Made by a program: the position numbers and the translations under genes. Under the pieces are notes generated by a model. That model did not search any database. It was not told where the DNA came from and worked only from the letters and a program-made list of their open reading frames with translations. Shown in pieces: positions 6,061-6,918 of a stretch of DNA of 6,918 nucleotides (positions within the stretch are counted from its first letter, which is position 1; the number at the start of each line of letters is the position of its first letter). The DNA comes from Rhodospirillales bacterium. Lineage in GTDB: Bacteria > Pseudomonadota > Alphaproteobacteria > ATCC43930 > CGMCC-115725. The stretch spans positions 1-6,918 of the forward strand of contig JAATGI010000334.1 of assembly GCA_015654725.1 (NCBI GenBank), in the 5' to 3' direction.

Positions 6061-6683
6061 GACGCTCTCCTGCGTTCGCGTTGATCGACGACATGCGCGC
6101 CCTGCGCCAAGAGGCGCATGGCGGTCTGGTGAAGGGTGGCGAAATCGGGCCTGGGATCGAGCTTGCCCGCGAGTTGCAGCACGATCAAACCATGCACCAT
6201 GGCCCAGAAAATTTGGCCCAGCATCGCGGGATCGCCGGCCAGGAATCCGCCCGCGACGAGCTGCTCCATATAGCCGCTCATGGTGCGGCGCGCGCGATGG
6301 CCGGCGCGGTTGAGATCGGGAAAGCGGCCGTCATCGGGCTGATTGAAATCGAACATGAGCTTGTAGGCGTTGGGCTGGCCGAAGGCGAAATCGAGATAGG
6401 CGCGGCCGACCGCGTCGGCACGCACCGCGGCATTGCCATCGACCGTGGCGGCGGTTTCGAGCGCCTCGGCGAAGCGGTCGAAGGCCGCGGCCCGCACCGC
6501 CGCGAGAATCTCCTCCTTATCGCGGAAATAGCGATAGGGGGTCATGGCGCTGACGCCCAGTTCCCGCGCCAGCTCGCGCATCGTTACCGCCGCCGGCCCG
6601 CGCTCGGCGAAGAGGCGCTCCGCCACGGCGCAGAGCCGGGCGCGGAAAGCGGCGACCTCGGTCGGGGAGAGATTACGCGGCAT
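6057..6683 (-). CDS. TetR/AcrR-family repressor with WHG C-terminal domain, 208 aa
   Basis: One-component DNA-binding repressor, probably ligand-responsive. Seen: an N-terminal TetR helix-turn-helix, with the first helix around RLCAVAERLFAERG (16-29) and the recognition region MRELARELGVSAMTPYRYFRDKEEIL (35-60). The ligand domain follows, with FGQPNAYKLMFDF (101-113) and WAMVHGLIVLQLAGKL (160-175), the W-H-G signature of the TetR_C WHG domain. Length is normal. The ATG at 6683-6681 has no Shine-Dalgarno, and the promoter before it places the start point at or one base from the ATG, so the message is probably leaderless. TGA overlaps the CCO start by ATGA, so repressor and oxygenase are made together. 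An inverted repeat inside the promoter is the likely operator, implying autoregulation. Local or operon-wide control is inferred from position; the ligand is unknown, plausibly the CCO substrate or product. Confidence 0.93.
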   Translation of the reverse strand: MPRNLSPTEVAAFRARLCAVAERLFAERGPAAVTMRELARELGVSAMTPYRYFRDKEEILAAVRAAAFDRFAEALETAATVDGNAAVRADAVGRAYLDFAFGQPNAYKLMFDFNQPDDGRFPDLNRAGHRARRTMSGYMEQLVAGGFLAGDPAMLGQIFWAMVHGLIVLQLAGKLDPRPDFATLHQTAMRLLAQGAHVVDQRERRRAS

Positions 6684-6690
6684 AATTTAC

Positions 6691-6719
6691 ATTGTATATT
6701 TACAACGCTATATCGTCAA
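6691..6719 (-). promoter_or_regulatory. Sigma70-like promoter of the TetR-CCO operon
   Basis: On the - strand TTGACG (6719-6714) and TACAAT (6696-6691) are separated by exactly 17 bases; each matches consensus at five of six positions. It stands in an AT-rich pocket unlike the surrounding coding DNA. The predicted start point, about seven bases past the -10, falls at 6684-6683, on or next to the TetR ATG. It is the only good promoter seen for the five-gene - strand cluster. Confidence 0.75.
6692..6705. promoter_or_regulatory. Candidate TetR operator (inverted repeat overlapping the -10)
   Basis: TTGTA-TATT-TACAA is a perfect 5+5 inverted repeat that covers most of the -10 hexamer and the adjoining spacer. 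The heptamer ATTTACA also occurs as a direct repeat, at 6685-6691 and 6698-6704, 13 bases apart. Binding by the adjacent TetR would block RNA polymerase, the common autoregulatory arrangement. The arms are short for a TetR site and the AT bias raises the chance of coincidence. Confidence 0.5.
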
Positions 6720-6918
6720 GCGGAATTCCCCGAGTTCCCTTGTCCGCCAGAGGCGCGGAACGGACCGAACATATACGCAATTAGCGTTTTCTTCAAGGAA
6801 AGACCATACCATAGGTCGAAATAATCCATCCAACAACAACTAGTGGTGAAAATCTGACATTTGAATCCGGGAAGGGATTCCCGAATGGGTTGGCGCGTGC
6901 GAGTCTGCGGCATGCGCA
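6720..6918. other. Non-coding or unassigned right end
   Basis: About 200 bases upstream of the TetR promoter, visibly less GC-rich than the genes. I see no supportable gene on either strand. It contains the 8-base palindrome GGAATTCC (6722-6729) and two mutually exclusive 6-pair hairpins near the end: GAATCC/GGATTC (6863-6868 with 6875-6880) and CGGGAA/TTCCCG (6868-6873 with 6878-6883). An ATG at 6885 on the + strand stays open to the window edge, but 34 bases are too few to judge. Confidence 0.5.

Noticed and set aside
3811..6084. A 757-codon open frame on the + strand opposite the CCO gene
   Set aside because: It is antisense to a gene with complete catalytic residues; the product is rich in Arg/Gly/Ala/Glu with no domain, as expected from the reverse strand of GC-biased codons.
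6716..6913. 65-codon - strand frame upstream of the TetR gene
   Set aside because: No ribosome binding site, no domain, and its end overlaps the TetR promoter; composition looks random.
6885..6918. ATG opening a + strand frame to the window edge
   Set aside because: Only 34 bases are available and AGGG upstream is weak; cannot be judged from this window.

Overview
The window is GC-rich DNA, very probably from an alphaproteobacterium. This is inferred from strong G/C third-position use, tight head-to-tail gene packing with ATGA overlaps, and the protein families present. Rhodospirillales- or Hyphomicrobiales-like would be my guess, but there is no rRNA or marker gene to prove it. No phage, transposase, CRISPR, tRNA or rRNA is visible.

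Layout. Left part, + strand: a class I SAM-dependent methyltransferase (5-625), followed after 16 bases by a 14-TM-type MFS drug exporter of the DHA2/EmrB-QacA group (642-2171). These two form a plausible small detoxification/export unit. Centre, - strand: a 58-residue small protein with a near-ideal ribosome binding site (2168-2344) converges on the exporter, and the two stop codons overlap. Just upstream of it is a good intrinsic terminator (2385-2416, - strand), and beyond that a possible short promoter-to-terminator transcript (about 2533 to 2385).

Right part, - strand: a five-gene cluster reading from 6683 to 2572. Its order is a TetR/AcrR-type repressor with a WHG C-terminal domain, a four-histidine carotenoid cleavage oxygenase (CCO) family enzyme, a palindromic intergenic repeat, an uncharacterised six-TM membrane protein, a nitronate monooxygenase-like FMN enzyme, and a DUF2214-like four-TM membrane protein. 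The TetR/CCO pair and the monooxygenase/DUF2214 pair each overlap by ATGA, and the membrane protein and monooxygenase are 10 bases apart. A clear sigma70-like promoter with an embedded inverted repeat lies directly before the TetR start, so the whole cluster can be read as one auto-repressed operon ending at the 2385-2416 terminator.

How it may work together (inference): TetR senses a hydrophobic or aromatic ligand and derepresses the oxygenase, which cleaves an alkene (apocarotenoid or stilbene-like). The FMN oxidoreductase and the two membrane proteins would handle downstream products or redox chemistry. The CCO keeps all iron ligands but has W and V at positions that recognise the substrate phenol in bacterial lignostilbene dioxygenases, so a non-phenolic substrate is likelier. 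The last 200 bases (6720-6918) are less GC-rich and hold no gene I can support.
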